From positions 1 through 47,002 of IMG/VR virus record IMGVR_UViG_3300031566_000076: DNA of 47,002 nt. One strand, 5' to 3'. Origin of the DNA: a virus. The translations under genes were made by a program, and so were the position numbers. Of this stretch, positions 7,305 through 14,372 are shown piece by piece. The notes under the pieces are model-generated. The model worked only from the letters and a program-made list of their open reading frames with translations, ran no database searches and was not told where the DNA came from. Within the stretch, counting starts at the first letter, position 1. Each line of letters begins with the position of its first letter.

Positions 7305-7322
7305 CCCGGAATTTCTTCCGGG
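7305..7322 (-). terminator. perfect GC-rich hairpin in the leader of the HTH gene
   Basis: CCCGGAA (7305-7311), TTTC loop, TTCCGGG (7316-7322). On the minus strand it is followed by TTATCTT. It lies between the promoter at 7369-7399 and the HTH start at 7274, so it would be in the 5' leader: either an attenuator-like terminator with a weak T tract, or a leader-stabilising hairpin. Confidence 0.5.
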
Positions 7323-7368
7323 CACTAAATCCTAAATGTTCATGAAAATCACTCACTAAAATTCTTTG

Positions 7369-7399
7369 CTAAGATAGTATTATTTTTTTAATTGGCAAT
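7369..7399 (-). promoter_or_regulatory. Bacteroidota-type promoter for the replication operon
   Basis: On the minus strand ATTG (7399-7396), exactly 19 bases, then TATCTTAG (7376-7369), one base from the TAnnTTTG consensus. Expected transcription start is near 7362, giving a leader of about 90 nt that carries the CCCGGAA hairpin and then the HTH, HNH, initiator and dnaB genes. Confidence 0.6.
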
Positions 7400-7411
7400 A
7401 TTTTTGTTATT

Positions 7412-7588
7412 TTAATATTGAAAATTATATTTGTTCAAATCCTGTTTTTCACCGAGCATTTTATTAAACTTCTCAGCTCTTTTCTTTGATTTTTGCTTAA
7501 GTTTTTTATATGATATATATCTTTTAATTGTTATGATAATCGCAAATGTAATTCCTAAAAATGCTAATATTATAAGAAGTGTTTTCAT
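7412..7588 (-). CDS. single-span membrane protein, 58 aa
   Basis: Begins MKTLLIILAFLGITFAIIIT: one transmembrane segment (residues about 3-20) followed by a very basic helical tail (KKLKQKSKKRAEK). Start ATG at 7586-7588, stop TAA at 7412-7414. Family not recognised. Similar small membrane proteins occur elsewhere in this genome (11245-11511, 11842-12000, 18535-18693). Confidence 0.55.
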   Translation of the reverse strand: MKTLLIILAFLGITFAIIITIKRYISYKKLKQKSKKRAEKFNKMLGEKQDLNKYNFQY

Positions 7589-7599
7589 ATCTTGCTATT

Positions 7600-7803
7600 T
7601 TAATTTATTTTTTTGTGCCTTAAAAATATTACTCGTTTATTATCAAAAGTATCATGTGCAGAATTATCGCAATATGAATACTTGATCTTATAACCTTCTG
7701 AAAATTGATTTACGAAGGTGTAAACCTTAGATTTATTGTTCGGAAAATAAAATCTGTCTCCAGGGCTTAAATCGCTTAATCTTGCTATGTCAAATTGTTT
7801 CAT
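7600..7803 (-). CDS. hypothetical protein, 67 aa
   Basis: Beta-rich small protein beginning MKQFDIARLSDLSPGDRFYF, with the LSPGDRFYFP pattern seen in many short Bacteroidota phage proteins of unknown role. No metal or membrane motif. Start ATG at 7801-7803. Confidence 0.6.
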   Translation of the reverse strand: MKQFDIARLSDLSPGDRFYFPNNKSKVYTFVNQFSEGYKIKYSYCDNSAHDTFDNKRVIFLRHKKIN

Positions 7804-7871
7804 TAGAATAATCTTTTTTGTGATTTGTGTATCTCTAATCTATGCTGCTCTGCTGGTTATTACCTGAGTAT

Positions 7872-8153
7872 TCATTTTTTTATTTCAGTTAGCAATTTCT
7901 TTAAATCAGGTTTCAAACAATAAGGAGTGTCAAAGTTTTTGTAATATGTCTTTTGAGGGTTTAAAAACCCCGTTTCTCCGCTTAAGAGATCACAAAGATC
8001 GCATTTGATACATTGTTGTACTTTTAGATCGCCGGTTAAAATATGATGCATTAAAACGCCATTTTCGAGGTCTAATACAATCGTGTTTAATTCAACAATA
8101 AACTCTCCTTTTTGTTTGATAATTTTTATTATCTTGTTGTATGTTCTTTTCAT
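7872..8153 (-). CDS. hypothetical protein, 93 aa, downstream of repeat element copy 1
   Basis: Unknown family. Contains CIKCDLCDLLSGETGF (about residues 48-63), a cysteine cluster that could bind metal. Its ATG (8151-8153) follows the 235-bp repeated element at 8155-8396 with almost no gap, in the same arrangement as the genes starting at 19376 and 29329. That makes this gene one of three likely sharing a control mechanism. Confidence 0.6.
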   Translation of the reverse strand: MKRTYNKIIKIIKQKGEFIVELNTIVLDLENGVLMHHILTGDLKVQQCIKCDLCDLLSGETGFLNPQKTYYKNFDTPYCLKPDLKKLLTEIKK

Positions 8154-8154
8154 T

Positions 8155-8396
8155 TTACTACAATTGTTACAATTAGTTTATGTATATTTGTGTTATTCTG
8201 CATGAACTGATAATCAGAGAGTTGCGTATCTTTAATAAATTCAATATTCTGAAACAACAAAAAATATCATCAATCTTCATAAGTTGCATTATATCAGTTT
8301 GTTATATCTATGTTTAACTCGCTTAGAATTACTTTTGTGTATAATTGTATGTATTCATTTCAAATATGCAATTGTAAGAGGGTTAAGGCTCGTTTC
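8155..8396 (-). repeat. dispersed ~235-bp structured leader element, copy 1
   Basis: Noncoding. It is similar along its whole length to 19380-19620 and 29331-29567. It carries, from the plus-strand left, an AATTGTTACAATT palindrome (8162-8174), CATGAACTGATAATCAG, CTTCATAAGTTGCA, and a stem made by AACTCGCTTAGAATT and AATTGTAAGAGGGTT enclosing about 40 bases. Copy 1 is the most diverged, but the two stem arms have changed together (AATT/AATT and a G-U pair), suggesting the fold is kept. On the minus strand it ends directly at the ATG of the 93-aa gene. Confidence 0.75.
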
Positions 8397-8397
8397 A

Positions 8398-8733
8398 TTA
8401 CATATGACTTTTATAATCGTTAATAATATTCAATCTATCATCCGACTCCTGATTTTTTTGCTCAAATTCAAGAAGAAATTTATTGAATAATTGCTGCAAA
8501 ATCTCAGGATTAAAGTTTTCAATCTCTATTTCAATTAACATTTCTTCAAAATATGCTGCAATCCATTCAGTTTCACAGCATATAAAATCATCAACTATTT
8601 CAAAAGGAATCAGGATTTTGTAATTTTCATAAATAACAATTCGCTCATAATTTATCTTTTTTCGATCATAAACAAAATCTAAATAATCTATGATTATACT
8701 ATAGATTAATTTGGGGGGTATATTTATTTTCAT
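8398..8733 (-). CDS. hypothetical protein, 111 aa
   Basis: I start it at the ATG 8731-8733, one base after the stop of the zinc-ribbon gene; a longer frame would overlap that gene out of frame. Begins MKINIPPKLIYSII; the C-terminal half is helical and acidic. No family recognised. The stop codon abuts repeat element copy 1. Confidence 0.55.
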   Translation of the reverse strand: MKINIPPKLIYSIIIDYLDFVYDRKKINYERIVIYENYKILIPFEIVDDFICCETEWIAAYFEEMLIEIEIENFNPEILQQLFNKFLLEFEQKNQESDDRLNIINDYKSHM

Positions 8734-8734
8734 G

Positions 8735-8944
8735 TTAGCAGTAATGCTGTGTATTGCCACAATTAGGGCATTCAAGAGTATCATCGCTTGAAGAATAATG
8801 GAAATACTCGCCTGTTTCCCAATCTTCCATACATTTAGCAATCTGCCCCTCAAATTCACAACTGTCGCATTTGTAAGTGCCAGTGAAAGCACTACCGCTA
8901 ACAAGTTGTATAGCCGATTGCCGAGTTTGTTGTTTATTCATCAT
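8735..8944 (-). CDS. small zinc-ribbon protein, 69 aa, cassette-type gene
   Basis: Two CxxC pairs, CDSC (about residue 26) and CPNC (about 59), with intervening aromatic and acidic residues, form a zinc ribbon; the C-terminus is QHYC. Its stop lies inside TGCTAAC, and it is preceded by the CTAAC-containing hairpin DNA at 8976-9030. Both features resemble the plus-strand cassettes at 12-17 kb. Function unknown. Confidence 0.6.
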   Translation of the reverse strand: MMNKQQTRQSAIQLVSGSAFTGTYKCDSCEFEGQIAKCMEDWETGEYFHYSSSDDTLECPNCGNTQHYC

Positions 8945-8975
8945 TTCTACTTTTAATTAAATTACTACTAAATTG

Positions 8976-9030
8976 ACAGGTTAGTGCTTTTAAGTCGGCA
9001 ACCTGCCATACAACCGACCGTTAGCCACAA
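8976..9030 (-). other. attC-like remnant between two minus-strand cassette genes
   Basis: On the minus strand the upstream gene's stop lies in GGCTAACGG, followed by a short stem (GTCGG/CCGAC) and then a second CACTAACC. This is the same layout as GCCTAACGG at 12645 and CGCTAAC at 16650 on the plus strand. It lacks a full matching GTTRRR partner, so it is probably a partial or fused site. Confidence 0.4.
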
Positions 9031-9449
9031 TTGGCTGATAAAAAAGCTTTAGCTTCTTTGTAGCCATTGCCATGTCTTAAAGGTTTGTCTATCTGTTCTA
9101 AATGTTCGTAGAAATCAGCCAACAGTTCACGTTGTTGGCTAACATGCGATATAGAAAATACTTTTACTAGCGTTTCTGCTAATTTGTAAGTTGTAGTTTC
9201 ATAATCTGCACCTTCCCTTAATTCTCGTACATACCCACTTAACAACATTATTGTTTTCATTTCGGGGTTGTTTAATGCTTCTTGTTCTGTCATAATATTT
9301 TTAGTTTTTAAATCCGTAAAAGTACTTTCCATATCGCTGTCCGCAAAACGTTCGCTTCGCAACGCTAACACTGCATATATTGCATTTGCCTTCACTTTCA
9401 TTAGCTGCTTGCCATCCCGCATGAAATGAATCAGCAGCAAATTGTTCAT
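9021..9449 (-). CDS. hypothetical protein, 142 aa, with a true Shine-Dalgarno site
   Basis: The frame is open to a TTG at 9480, but AAGGAG lies just before the ATG at 9447-9449, so I start there. A canonical SD is rare in this genome and in Bacteroidota, and base use is more GC-rich than in neighbouring genes, both pointing to foreign origin. Helical protein with no family recognised. The stop codon sits in GGCTAACGG, the cassette-end motif. Confidence 0.55.
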   Translation of the reverse strand: MNNLLLIHFMRDGKQLMKVKANAIYAVLALRSERFADSDMESTFTDLKTKNIMTEQEALNNPEMKTIMLLSGYVRELREGADYETTTYKLAETLVKVFSISHVSQQRELLADFYEHLEQIDKPLRHGNGYKEAKAFLSANCG

Positions 9450-9482
9450 AATCTCCTTGGTATGTTTTGTTAGTTTGTTCAA

Positions 9483-9959
9483 TTAATCAAACATCAAATT
9501 TAAAAACTCCTTATCGAAAATTTCAGGCGTAATATCCGGTAAAAATCGTTTCAAAATAACCGGCTGTGCATTTTTTACAAATGACTGGAATTTAATTTGG
9601 CTCATATTCTTAAAATCAATTGATCGCGGCACGTAAATCTCCTTACCTCCTAAAGAAATATGCAAATCATAATATCCTAATTGTAATTTCAATTCAATCA
9701 AAAGAGTATCGATCGAAGTATAACGATCGCTTATTAATCCAGTTTCTTTGTCAGTATAAGTCATAATTCGCTCCGGAATATGTTCCAAAACTTTAGAAAG
9801 TAATTTAAAAAATCGTCTATGATATAACAGGCTTCTTGCATCATAAGTTTGAAATGAAACAAATTCCCCCTCCAGAAGTTTTTCTAATACTTTTTTATCT
9901 TCTTCTTCATAAGCCAGAAGTTGCCCATTTTCCTTGATTAATAAATTATCTTTTTTCAT
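9483..9959 (-). CDS. DUF1367-like phage protein, 158 aa
   Basis: The pattern LLYHRRFFKLLSKVLEHIPE in the N-terminal half, and a C-terminal SIDFKNMSQIKFQSFVKNAQ with a Phe/Leu-rich end, fits the DUF1367 family seen beside recombination genes in many phages. Biochemical role unknown. It lies in a cluster with the annealing protein gene (10423-10992), and its start overlaps the preceding stop by one base. Confidence 0.6.
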   Translation of the reverse strand: MKKDNLLIKENGQLLAYEEEDKKVLEKLLEGEFVSFQTYDARSLLYHRRFFKLLSKVLEHIPERIMTYTDKETGLISDRYTSIDTLLIELKLQLGYYDLHISLGGKEIYVPRSIDFKNMSQIKFQSFVKNAQPVILKRFLPDITPEIFDKEFLNLMFD

Positions 9960-10426
9960 TATTTCAATGTCACTTTTGCCGTTGTCGTACTCGTTCTTAT
10001 TGGCTGAAATATTTCAATAATCTCTCCGGTTTCTTCATTAATTATATTTACCGATCCTTTAATTCCTTTTAAAAAATTTTGGCGTGATTCTATTTTTGCT
10101 TTTAATTCTAATGTACTTATAGCATATTTTGCAATTTCAAAATCATTACAATTTGAATAATCATATTTTACTCCTGCTTCTACTACACTTAATTTAGCAG
10201 TTTTATATTCAATGTCTTTTTCTGAATATTTGCTAAGTTCATCAACTGCTAATTGATTCAAGTATTCTTTAATATTTTTAACCATTTTTTCAAATCCCTT
10301 GATACATAATAATATATCTAAAGGATTTACATCACCAGAATCTAAAGTATCTTTTAATTCATTTGAAAATTTCGATACTTGATCATTTGATTCTGGTAAT
10401 AATCTGATTACTGACATTACATTCAT
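9959..10426 (-). CDS. hypothetical recombination-cluster protein, 155 aa
   Basis: Soluble helical protein that usually accompanies ERF-type genes in phage operons; no specific family recognised. The C-terminus has the short beta segment INEETGEIIEIF. Its ATG overlaps the stop of the ERF gene (ATGA at 10423-10426), suggesting translational coupling and a shared role in strand annealing or recombination. Confidence 0.6.
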   Translation of the reverse strand: MNVMSVIRLLPESNDQVSKFSNELKDTLDSGDVNPLDILLCIKGFEKMVKNIKEYLNQLAVDELSKYSEKDIEYKTAKLSVVEAGVKYDYSNCNDFEIAKYAISTLELKAKIESRQNFLKGIKGSVNIINEETGEIIEIFQPIRTSTTTAKVTLK

Positions 10427-10992
10427 GATGATTGCTTTATTAATTCGTCTTTAAAATCTTTTCTCATTTTATATACCTTTTCAATATCTTCCATTTTTAT
10501 TGTTTTGGCTTTTAATTTAGCTACTGCATTAGTCCAATCTTTAGTATTTTTGTTTAACCATTTTTTTTCATTAACTTCATTAGATGAAGCATTAGGTTTC
10601 TTTGCATTATCTACATTGTCAGGGTCTAATGTATTATCACTAATTCCGAAAGTTGTCATTTTCAAATATCTCTCAGTATAAGTAACACAACCACCTAGTT
10701 GTTGAGCTGCATTTGTGGCGGTTATTGAAGGAATAGCAGTAGCCATTGTTATTGTTTCCTTTTCGTCAGTTTCTAAATCAATAATAACTAATTCGCCATA
10801 TTCTCCAAATTCATTTCTTTTTAGACTGAATAAAGTTAATAAATTTGCATCTTGACAAGCAAGAAACACTAACTTATTTATCTGATCTGGGGTGAAATAT
10901 TTATATTTAGAATAATCATTCCATCCCTCTTTTTTCATATCAGTCATACTGATATGCTGTTTTGCTGCAAGAATTTTTTTATAAATTTCCAT
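10423..10992 (-). CDS. erf: ERF-family single-strand annealing protein
   Basis: 189 aa. The ERF core is visible: EGWNDYSKYKYFTPDQINKLV near residues 22-42, then a beta-rich middle and the signature AAQQLGGCVTYTERYLKMTTFGI (about 95-117), ending in DNTLDPD. The Lys-rich C-terminal tail is typical. ERF proteins form rings on single-stranded DNA and promote annealing for phage recombination and genome circularisation. It heads a three-gene recombination cluster with overlapping starts. Confidence 0.8.
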   Translation of the reverse strand: MEIYKKILAAKQHISMTDMKKEGWNDYSKYKYFTPDQINKLVFLACQDANLLTLFSLKRNEFGEYGELVIIDLETDEKETITMATAIPSITATNAAQQLGGCVTYTERYLKMTTFGISDNTLDPDNVDNAKKPNASSNEVNEKKWLNKNTKDWTNAVAKLKAKTIKMEDIEKVYKMRKDFKDELIKQSS

Positions 10993-10997
10993 AATAT

Positions 10998-11180
10998 TTA
11001 TAATTTATTGGGGTTAAAAATTTTCATTTCTTCGAATAAATCGGTTTCGACTTCTTCAATATCTTCAACATATTCATAAGTGCAATTTTCGGGCTGTTGT
11101 GACAATACTGTTTTTACAACATCATCAGATTCACATTCTATAATTTTAGAATAGAATACTTTTAGCTTTATTTTTTTCAT
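10998..11180 (-). CDS. small acidic protein, 60 aa
   Basis: Begins MKKIKLKVFYSKIIECESDD; acidic C-terminal half (VEDIEEVETDLFEE). Five bases separate it from the ERF gene. No family recognised; an acidic mini-protein in this place could be a regulator or DNA mimic, but nothing shows that. Confidence 0.5.
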   Translation of the reverse strand: MKKIKLKVFYSKIIECESDDVVKTVLSQQPENCTYEYVEDIEEVETDLFEEMKIFNPNKL

Positions 11181-11244
11181 AGTGATTTATTTAATTTTGT
11201 AATCAACAGATATATTATTACGAGTGATTATGTGACGAATCATT

Positions 11245-11511
11245 TCAAAACGGCTTTCCTCCCTGAATATTTTTCGCAGGTCTAAATCCAATCATAATTT
11301 GATTTGTGTCATTTTTTGATTTCAAATATCCATATTTGAAATAATAATCATTAATATCATTTGGATTCATACTTAATTCTTCTTTCTTATTCTTTTTAAT
11401 ATTATTTCCGACAAAAAAACAAACTCCTAATATGGATGCAATAATCAATACTGCTCCAATAATTACTATTATGATAAATAATTTTTCCATTTTTATGTGT
11501 TCAGTTTTCAT
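11245..11511 (-). CDS. single-span membrane protein, first gene of the leftward early operon, 88 aa
   Basis: One strong transmembrane segment (residues about 10-32, LFIIIVIIGAVLIIASILGVCFFV) and a charged cytoplasmic or periplasmic tail. The internal ATG (MEKLF) is an alternative start eight codons in. It is the first gene after the minus-strand promoter at 11540-11570, about 30 bases from the -7 box. First early genes in phages often target the host; the function here is unknown. Confidence 0.6.
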   Translation of the reverse strand: MKTEHIKMEKLFIIIVIIGAVLIIASILGVCFFVGNNIKKNKKEELSMNPNDINDYYFKYGYLKSKNDTNQIMIGFRPAKNIQGGKPF

Positions 11512-11539
11512 AATTACGATTTATTAATTATTATATCGC

Positions 11540-11570
11540 AAAGTAAGTAATTGTTTTTGATATATCAAAA
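11540..11570 (-). promoter_or_regulatory. leftward early promoter
   Basis: On the minus strand TTTG (11570-11567), exactly 19 bases, TTACTTTG (11547-11540), one base from TAnnTTTG. Its -33 box is the right half of the palindrome at 11556-11571. It faces the 88-aa membrane gene and the early operon. Confidence 0.65.
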
Positions 11571-11571
11571 C
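11556..11571. promoter_or_regulatory. 16-bp palindromic operator between overlapping promoters
   Basis: TTTTGATATATCAAAA is a perfect palindrome. Its left TTTG is the -33 box of the rightward promoter and its right half gives the -33 box of the leftward promoter, so one bound dimer or one polymerase would affect both directions. Confidence 0.65.
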
Positions 11572-11587
11572 TTATTTATATCTTTGT
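11557..11587 (+). promoter_or_regulatory. rightward promoter of the cassette region
   Basis: TTTG (11557-11560), exactly 19 bases, TATCTTTG (11580-11587): a full match to the Bacteroidota housekeeping consensus. Predicted start near 11594, with the HTH gene ATG at 11640. It probably drives the first plus-strand genes and possibly the whole array. Confidence 0.75.
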
Positions 11588-11639
11588 TTCATGTTTAATA
11601 GCATTTTTTTATATCAAGTAAATAACGTTTTTTTGTGAA

Positions 11640-11831
11640 ATGAAACATAAAAGTCATAACGTGGGAGAAAATCATCCCCGGGCCCGATTTACTGATAAAA
11701 TGGTAAAACGAATGAGAGAATTAAAAGAAATGGGAATAAGTATAAAAGAGTTATCAGATTTCTATAAAACTACATATAATCATATGTACAAATTAACATC
11801 TGAAAAGCATTATTTTAAACATTTAAACTAA
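11640..11831 (+). CDS. HTH DNA-binding protein, 63 aa, candidate switch regulator
   Basis: Starts MKHKSHNVGENHPRARFTDK: the GENHPRARFTD lead-in followed by MRELKEMGISIKELSDFYKT (about 26-45) is a helix-turn-helix of the resolvase/homing-associated type. It is the first gene after the consensus rightward promoter, whose -33 box lies in a perfect palindrome shared with the leftward promoter. It is therefore the best candidate for a repressor acting at 11556-11571. That assignment is inference. Confidence 0.65.
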   Translation: MKHKSHNVGENHPRARFTDKMVKRMRELKEMGISIKELSDFYKTTYNHMYKLTSEKHYFKHLN

Positions 11832-11841
11832 AAATAAAATT

Positions 11842-12000
11842 ATGATACCGATAGAATTAGGAATAATAGTGATAATTGCGGCAATAATAGTAGCCTTTTT
11901 ATATGCAAAAATGATATTAATTTGGCGTAATGTAATGCTAAAACAAAATGAAAGATGGTTAAAAGATGCTGAAAGGCTACGGGAATTACGGTATGAGTAG
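11842..12000 (+). CDS. small membrane protein, 52 aa
   Basis: Begins MIPIELGIIVIIAAIIVAFL: one transmembrane span (residues about 5-22) and a basic amphipathic tail (ERWLKDAERLRELRYE). Its stop overlaps the ATG of the next gene (ATGAGTAG at 11993-12000), so the two are probably translated together. Confidence 0.55.
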   Translation: MIPIELGIIVIIAAIIVAFLYAKMILIWRNVMLKQNERWLKDAERLRELRYE

Positions 12001-12199
12001 TGGAACAATTAGAATGAAATTATACGGAAAATACAGGGATGTATGGGTATCTGATACAAAGAATTGTAAAAACTATAAGTGCTTTCATCCACACAACTGC
12101 ACAGTACAAGGAGCAAGGGGTGTTAGAAGTAGTACTGAAAGATATATGTGCCTTACAAATGTAAATCACGGATGTCCAAATGAACCACAAACGCAATAA
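11993..12199 (+). CDS. Cys-rich small protein, 68 aa
   Basis: I start at the ATG 11993-11995, which overlaps the preceding stop; an ATG nine codons upstream is possible. Cysteines at CKNYKC, HNC, MCL and GCP with His residues suggest metal binding or disulfides. No family recognised. After it, GTACAACGG and a short GGCA/TGCC stem resemble a damaged cassette end. Confidence 0.55.
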   Translation: MSSGTIRMKLYGKYRDVWVSDTKNCKNYKCFHPHNCTVQGARGVRSSTERYMCLTNVNHGCPNEPQTQ

Positions 12200-12275
12200 A
12201 AATTACTGCGTACAACGGTTTAAATATGGCAAGTGCCATCACAGACTTTAATTAAAAACACTAAAGATTAGAATT

Positions 12276-12650
12276 ATGAAAAGATTTACCCAAAGAATAC
12301 GAAAGGCATTTGATATATTTTTTGTTAGGCGTATGTACGTTATTACACAAATTGATAATGGCGTAAAATATTACTACAAGGGTGCAGATAGTAAATGGAC
12401 ACCAATTTTTGAAGGGGCTAAACACTATAAAAAGAAACCTGACTTTGATTGGATAAGTGAACTTTGGCATAAGGTAGAAGAGTATGACGCATTGTTAGGC
12501 GTAGTTGCTTCTGAAAAAGAACAAAAGGTATTGATTTGTAATAACTGTAAAAATATATGGATAGCACCAAAAGACAGATGTGATTGTGGATGCACTATAC
12601 TAACAGAAACGCACCCAAGCAACTATAAGTATGCTCGCAATTACGCCTAA
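12276..12650 (+). CDS. cassette gene with C-terminal zinc ribbon, 124 aa
   Basis: Basic N-terminus (MKRFTQRIRKAFDIFFVRR), middle acidic helix, then CNNC (about residue 89) and CDCGC (about 105-109), forming a zinc knuckle. Family not recognised. Its stop codon TAA lies within GCCTAACGG (12645-12653), a perfect RYYYAAC core, as seen for integron cassettes whose genes end in their attC site. Confidence 0.6.
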   Translation: MKRFTQRIRKAFDIFFVRRMYVITQIDNGVKYYYKGADSKWTPIFEGAKHYKKKPDFDWISELWHKVEEYDALLGVVASEKEQKVLICNNCKNIWIAPKDRCDCGCTILTETHPSNYKYARNYA

Positions 12651-12678
12651 CGGCTAAGGTATGCAGCGTTTGAGCGTT
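12645..12678 (+). other. attC-like site, probably truncated
   Basis: GCCTAAC at 12645-12651 matches RYYYAAC exactly and contains the stop of the upstream gene. The following CGGC...GCAGCGTTTGAG can fold back weakly, and GTTTGAG is a poor GTTRRRY. I read it as a short or eroded site. Confidence 0.45.
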
Positions 12679-12712
12679 TTAATTAATTAATACAAACTTA
12701 AAATAATATATT

Positions 12713-13000
12713 ATGATTGACAAATACGAACTAATTGAATGTTTAGAATGGTTACAAGATAAAGGCTTTATTCAGTTTAAAGAAAGTGCAAAAGTTGATA
12801 TGGTTGAAGAATATTTAAGTAATTGCGGTGGAGAAAATGCTGTATTACCTATTGTTATAAACCGTACATACAAATGTGATAGATGTGGTACTGTTTATAT
12901 ACCTGTAAGTGGAATTGTAAATGCAGGATGCTGCACTGCACCAGTAACGCATAGAACTAGCGGACTTTGTGGTGGTCAATTAACAGAAATTACTAGCTAA
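12713..13000 (+). CDS. cassette gene with zinc-binding C-terminus, 95 aa
   Basis: The N-terminal helical half begins MIDKYELIECLEWLQDKGFI. The C-terminal half has CDRC (about residue 59), CC (about 76) and LCGG, consistent with a zinc ribbon. No family recognised. The 70 bases to the next gene hold only a weak AATGTT/AACATT repeat. Confidence 0.6.
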   Translation: MIDKYELIECLEWLQDKGFIQFKESAKVDMVEEYLSNCGGENAVLPIVINRTYKCDRCGTVYIPVSGIVNAGCCTAPVTHRTSGLCGGQLTEITS

Positions 13001-13070
13001 GTATGGTTTATAATGTTGAATAAAATATGGGATGGAAAATTAAGAACATTAACTAAATAACAGATGAATT

Positions 13071-13289
13071 ATGGAAAATGTAGAAAAGAAAAAAATTACA
13101 AAAAAAGAATTAATTGATTTCTATAATAAAATGAAATCTAACGTAATCGAACAAGTTGGTTATATATGGTTACCCTCGATTGACGGATTTAAGATATTTG
13201 AAATACCTGCAGAAAGACTTGATCTGTACTTAAAGGCGGAAAGCATGCATAACCAATTATCAATTAATGAAATCAAAGAGAGTTCTTAA
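13071..13289 (+). CDS. cassette gene, 72 aa
   Basis: Starts MENVEKKKITKKELIDFYNK; helical and amphipathic, with IWLPSIDGFKIFEIP in the middle. No family recognised. It is followed directly by the nested hairpin at 13293-13365, part of a family shared with two other cassettes. Confidence 0.55.
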   Translation: MENVEKKKITKKELIDFYNKMKSNVIEQVGYIWLPSIDGFKIFEIPAERLDLYLKAESMHNQLSINEIKESS

Positions 13290-13292
13290 TTT

Positions 13293-13365
13293 TATTTCCT
13301 ATGATTTTTAGTTAAGATTTGTCGCTTGTAAAAGCACTAATTTACAGATAACTAAGTAGGAAATA
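13293..13365 (+). repeat. cassette-end hairpin, family member 1
   Basis: TATTTCCTA (13293-13301) pairs with TAGGAAATA (13357-13365), TTAGTTA (13308-13314) with TAACTAA (13349-13355), and GCTT with AAGC (13324-13335). The bulge is asymmetric, six bases against one. It is followed by GTGCGAAGGCATAT, almost identical to the sequence after the hairpin at 15342-15416. The stem arms differ between family members while the inner TTAGTTA and outer flank are kept. Confidence 0.65.
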
Positions 13366-13428
13366 GTGCGAAGGCATATTTTATTCAACATTAAGATCAA
13401 TCGGTTTTGGAATTTAAATTTGATAATT

Positions 13429-13662
13429 ATGAAAACATTATTAGAAGCATTAAATGATGAATACAAAGAAAAATTTGCAGCCTTGTTAATAGTTGCAGAA
13501 ATGTTTGAAAAAGAAGATGAATTAATATTTAAGGAATTACTTAAAAAAGCCGCTGGCTGTAAATTGATGATTAAAGAATATGAAGCTGAATTATCAAAAT
13601 TAAATACAGGGGAGAAAGGAAGGGTGAGCGACAGCGAACAGCGAAGGAGCGCAAGCGATTGA
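13429..13662 (+). CDS. cassette gene, helical protein, 77 aa
   Basis: I use the ATG at 13429-13431, after an A/T-rich leader, rather than a distant upstream GTG. It is helical and Glu/Lys rich; the last 17 residues (GEKGRVSDSEQRRSASD) are encoded by GC-rich DNA unlike the rest, as if a new 3' end was joined. The stop TGA ends one base before the attC-like site at 13663. Confidence 0.55.
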   Translation: MKTLLEALNDEYKEKFAALLIVAEMFEKEDELIFKELLKKAAGCKLMIKEYEAELSKLNTGEKGRVSDSEQRRSASD

Positions 13663-13718
13663 TCTTAACGGATGGCAATATGTGGCGTTTTTTCTATGCC
13701 ATATATTGCGTGTTAGGT
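13663..13718 (+). other. attC-like recombination site, best example
   Basis: 56 bp. Left core TCTTAAC (13663-13669), right core GTTAGGT (13712-13718), the latter a full GTTRRRY match and able to pair with the left core. Inside, GCAATATGTGGC pairs with GCCATATATTGC with one mismatch around a T-rich loop. Spacers between core and stem are five bases on the left and two on the right. Position, directly after a stop codon, and size fit integron attC sites. Confidence 0.65.
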
Positions 13719-13772
13719 GTCTGTAAAATAAAAAAATAGGGAAGGCAATTTTTAACTTAAATATATACAAAA

Positions 13773-14306
13773 ATGAAAAAGAATTATAGAGAAATTGAAT
13801 TTGGATTTGGAAACATCGAATCTGCTGTAAAAGAATTGAAAAGCCATAAAGATTTGGTTTGTGGAACATTTAACGGACAAATATTATACTCCGATATTGA
13901 TGATATGGATTCCGCTTACAAAAAAGTAACAGGAAGCACAAAGGCTGAATTTGATGAAGCTAGAAGATTGGAAAATGCAGAATATGAACGCCAAAAGAAA
14001 GAGCATAAAGAAGCAATACCACAGTTAACTATTGAATGGATAGAAAAAGGAAATAAAATACTCGACAAGAAACACCATAAGACTTGGGCTAAATGCGTTC
14101 CAATTAGACTTGGTGATTTGTATCGAGGAATGGAATTAGGAAACTGCCTTGAAATAGTTGAGCAATTAAATAAAGGTGCTGAACTTGAAAAAGTAAAACC
14201 ACTTATAGAAGACCAAGGACACTCTGGAATGTCTTTTGGCTTAGTTTGTTCTATGGTAAAAGATTTTTGCGATAGGGGTGCTGAATTTGTTAGCTATGTA
14301 CGTTAA
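13773..14306 (+). CDS. cassette gene, conserved-looking unknown, 177 aa
   Basis: Largest unknown of the array. Charged helical centre (about 55-90, EARRLENAEYERQKKEHKEA) and a C-terminal part with VPIRLGDLYRGMELGNCLEI and GHSGMSFGLVCSMVKDFCDRG, which has the look of a conserved globular domain found in mobile elements. I cannot name the family. No catalytic triad is evident. Confidence 0.6.
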   Translation: MKKNYREIEFGFGNIESAVKELKSHKDLVCGTFNGQILYSDIDDMDSAYKKVTGSTKAEFDEARRLENAEYERQKKEHKEAIPQLTIEWIEKGNKILDKKHHKTWAKCVPIRLGDLYRGMELGNCLEIVEQLNKGAELEKVKPLIEDQGHSGMSFGLVCSMVKDFCDRGAEFVSYVR

Positions 14307-14319
14307 TCAAATGGTTTTG

Positions 14320-14372
14320 CAAAAACCAAGGTGCGGTGGGATTTTTTTATTTTATTGCACCTAATGTTTTGG
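14320..14372 (+). other. attC-like site, diverged
   Basis: CAAAAAC (14320-14326) and GTTTTGG (14366-14372) form the outer pair; AGGTGC pairs with GCACCT inside, around a T-rich loop. The core sequences depart from RYYYAAC/GTTRRRY, but the AAC...GTT order and size match the site at 13663. Confidence 0.45.

Noticed and set aside
8183-8190. Plus-strand promoter TATATTTG in repeat copies 1 and 2
   Set aside because: The only upstream TTG is 16 bases away, the box is not kept in copy 3, and transcription would run against every gene there.
8734-8904. Longer start for the 111-aa gene, giving 168 aa
   Set aside because: The extension overlaps the zinc-ribbon gene out of frame and is a shadow of it; the ATG follows the neighbour's stop by one base.
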